6,857 bases of DNA, from contig JAPXLT010000254.1 in assembly GCA_033809415.1 (NCBI GenBank), positions 1 to 6,857 on the forward strand, given 5' to 3'. The notes beneath the pieces are model-generated. The model did no database searches. It saw only the letters and a list, made by a program, of their open reading frames with translations, and was not told the DNA's origin. Position 1 is the stretch's first letter. Each line of letters starts with the position of its first letter. Positions 6,484-6,857 of this stretch are shown here, piece after piece. Source of the DNA: JAQVUB01 sp033809415 (lineage in GTDB: Bacteria; Verrucomicrobiota; Lentisphaeria; Oligosphaerales; Oligosphaeraceae). A program made the translations under genes and the position numbers.

Positions 6484-6857
6484 GCTTCCTCCTCCCCTTC
6501 CCGGCCGCACAGCGTGCCGAAATGACAAAAATTGCAGGTAGCTCTCTTGGTAAGCGGCAGGGAGTCCTGCGGTGGCTTTTCTTTCAGTTCTTTTTCTTCG
6601 GCAAAGCCGCGCTCCAGGTAGCCTGCGGCCATTTGCCCCAGGCGGATGCCAAAGGTTTCCACGGCACGCCGCCAGAGTCCCTCCCAGTCCGGTTCCTCGC
6701 TTCCAAGAAATTGCTTGCTCGGGAACAGGAAATACTTGCAGTCCACGTTGAAGCGCGTCGGATCAAGCAGCCAGGTATAGGTTGCCAGCTGCAAGGCATT
6801 GTTCTTCTTGAGATCTTCATGCAAGTAGGTCTCAGAAGACCATTTCATGTCGAAGAC
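6480..6857 (-). CDS. AddB-like Fe-S PD-(D/E)XK nuclease, C-terminal fragment (runs off the window)
   Basis: Only the last 125 residues are in the window; the frame is open at the right edge, so the start lies outside. An in-frame ATG at 6848 is internal and not the start, because the codons before it complete a catalytic motif: residues 2-6 read FDMKW, where Asp3 and Lys5 form the D-x-K pair of RecB-family nucleases. QLATY follows at 23-27, the conserved QxxxY motif. Near the end, Cys108, Cys111 and Cys117 have the C-x2-C-x5-C spacing seen in AddB and Cas4-like iron-staple nucleases, where a fourth cysteine lies before the nuclease core, here expected off the window. The stop codon overlaps the start of the helicase gene. 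Known AddB proteins pair with AddA, carry an inactivated helicase fold and cut one DNA strand. Gene order and coupling support the same partnership here. A shorter stand-alone Cas4-like nuclease cannot be ruled out without the missing N-terminal part. Confidence 0.85.
   Translation of the reverse strand, partial: VFDMKWSSETYLHEDLKKNNALQLATYTWLLDPTRFNVDCKYFLFPSKQFLGSEEPDWEGLWRRAVETFGIRLGQMAAGYLERGFAEEKELKEKPPQDSLPLTKRATCNFCHFGTLCGREGEEEA
6481..6497 (-). promoter_or_regulatory. Ribosome binding site that decides the helicase start
   Basis: On the minus strand GGGGAGGAGG (6497-6488) stands 4 bases before the ATG at 6483-6481. If the upstream GGAGG copy at 6495-6491 pairs instead, the spacing is 7 bases. 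This site and the ATGA overlap with the upstream stop codon together select 6483 over the longer start at 6528. The site lies within the last codons of the AddB-like gene, so the two genes are translationally coupled. Confidence 0.75.

Noticed and set aside
6484..6528. Longer helicase start at 6528 (15 extra residues)
   Set aside because: The extra residues lie inside the AddB-like gene opposite its Cys-rich end, and the ATG at 6483 has both the ATGA overlap and a much better ribosome binding site.
3373..6857. RecBCD rather than AddAB assignment
   Set aside because: The visible partner ends in an AddB-like iron-staple nuclease with intact D-x-K and cysteines, whereas RecC has neither, and no RecD-like gene is present in the window.

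Overview
This window holds four tightly packed genes, all on the minus strand. In order of transcription (right to left) they are the 3' end of an AddB-like Fe-S nuclease gene (6857-6480), an AddA/RecB-like UvrD-type helicase-nuclease gene (6483-3373), an McrB-like AAA+ NTPase gene (3310-1559) and an McrC-like PD-(D/E)XK endonuclease gene (1562-96). The first 95 bases, downstream of the last stop codon, carry a GC-rich direct repeat and hairpin. I see no RNA genes, transposase, integrase or CRISPR array. The long plus-strand open frames are shadows of the minus-strand genes.

The sequence looks bacterial: clear Shine-Dalgarno sites, ATGA stop/start overlaps and bacterial gene families. GC content is moderate (about 50-60% over most of the window by hand counts), with an AT-rich patch in the 5' two-thirds of mcrB. 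I cannot name the phylum. The REP-like repeat near position 1 may be specific to the host lineage and would be the best handle for placing it.

Layout: there are two translationally coupled pairs. The AddB-like stop overlaps the AddA-like start (ATGA at 6483-6480), and the McrB stop overlaps the McrC start (ATGA at 1562-1559). A 56-base gap (3317-3372), with no visible terminator and no convincing promoter, separates the pairs, so all four genes could lie on one transcript whose promoter is outside the window on the right.

Functional reading (inference): McrBC is a type IV restriction system that cuts modified DNA and so makes double-strand ends. AddAB-type enzymes unwind and degrade DNA from such ends. 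Encoding both together suggests a composite defence unit in which McrBC makes the first cut and the helicase-nuclease destroys the fragments. All the catalytic motifs that fall within the window look intact. Two further points stand out: a well-placed internal ribosome binding site in mcrB that could produce a short McrB lacking the target-recognition domain, as in E. coli McrB(S), and a sharp composition change suggesting that the 5' part of mcrB has a different history from its surroundings.
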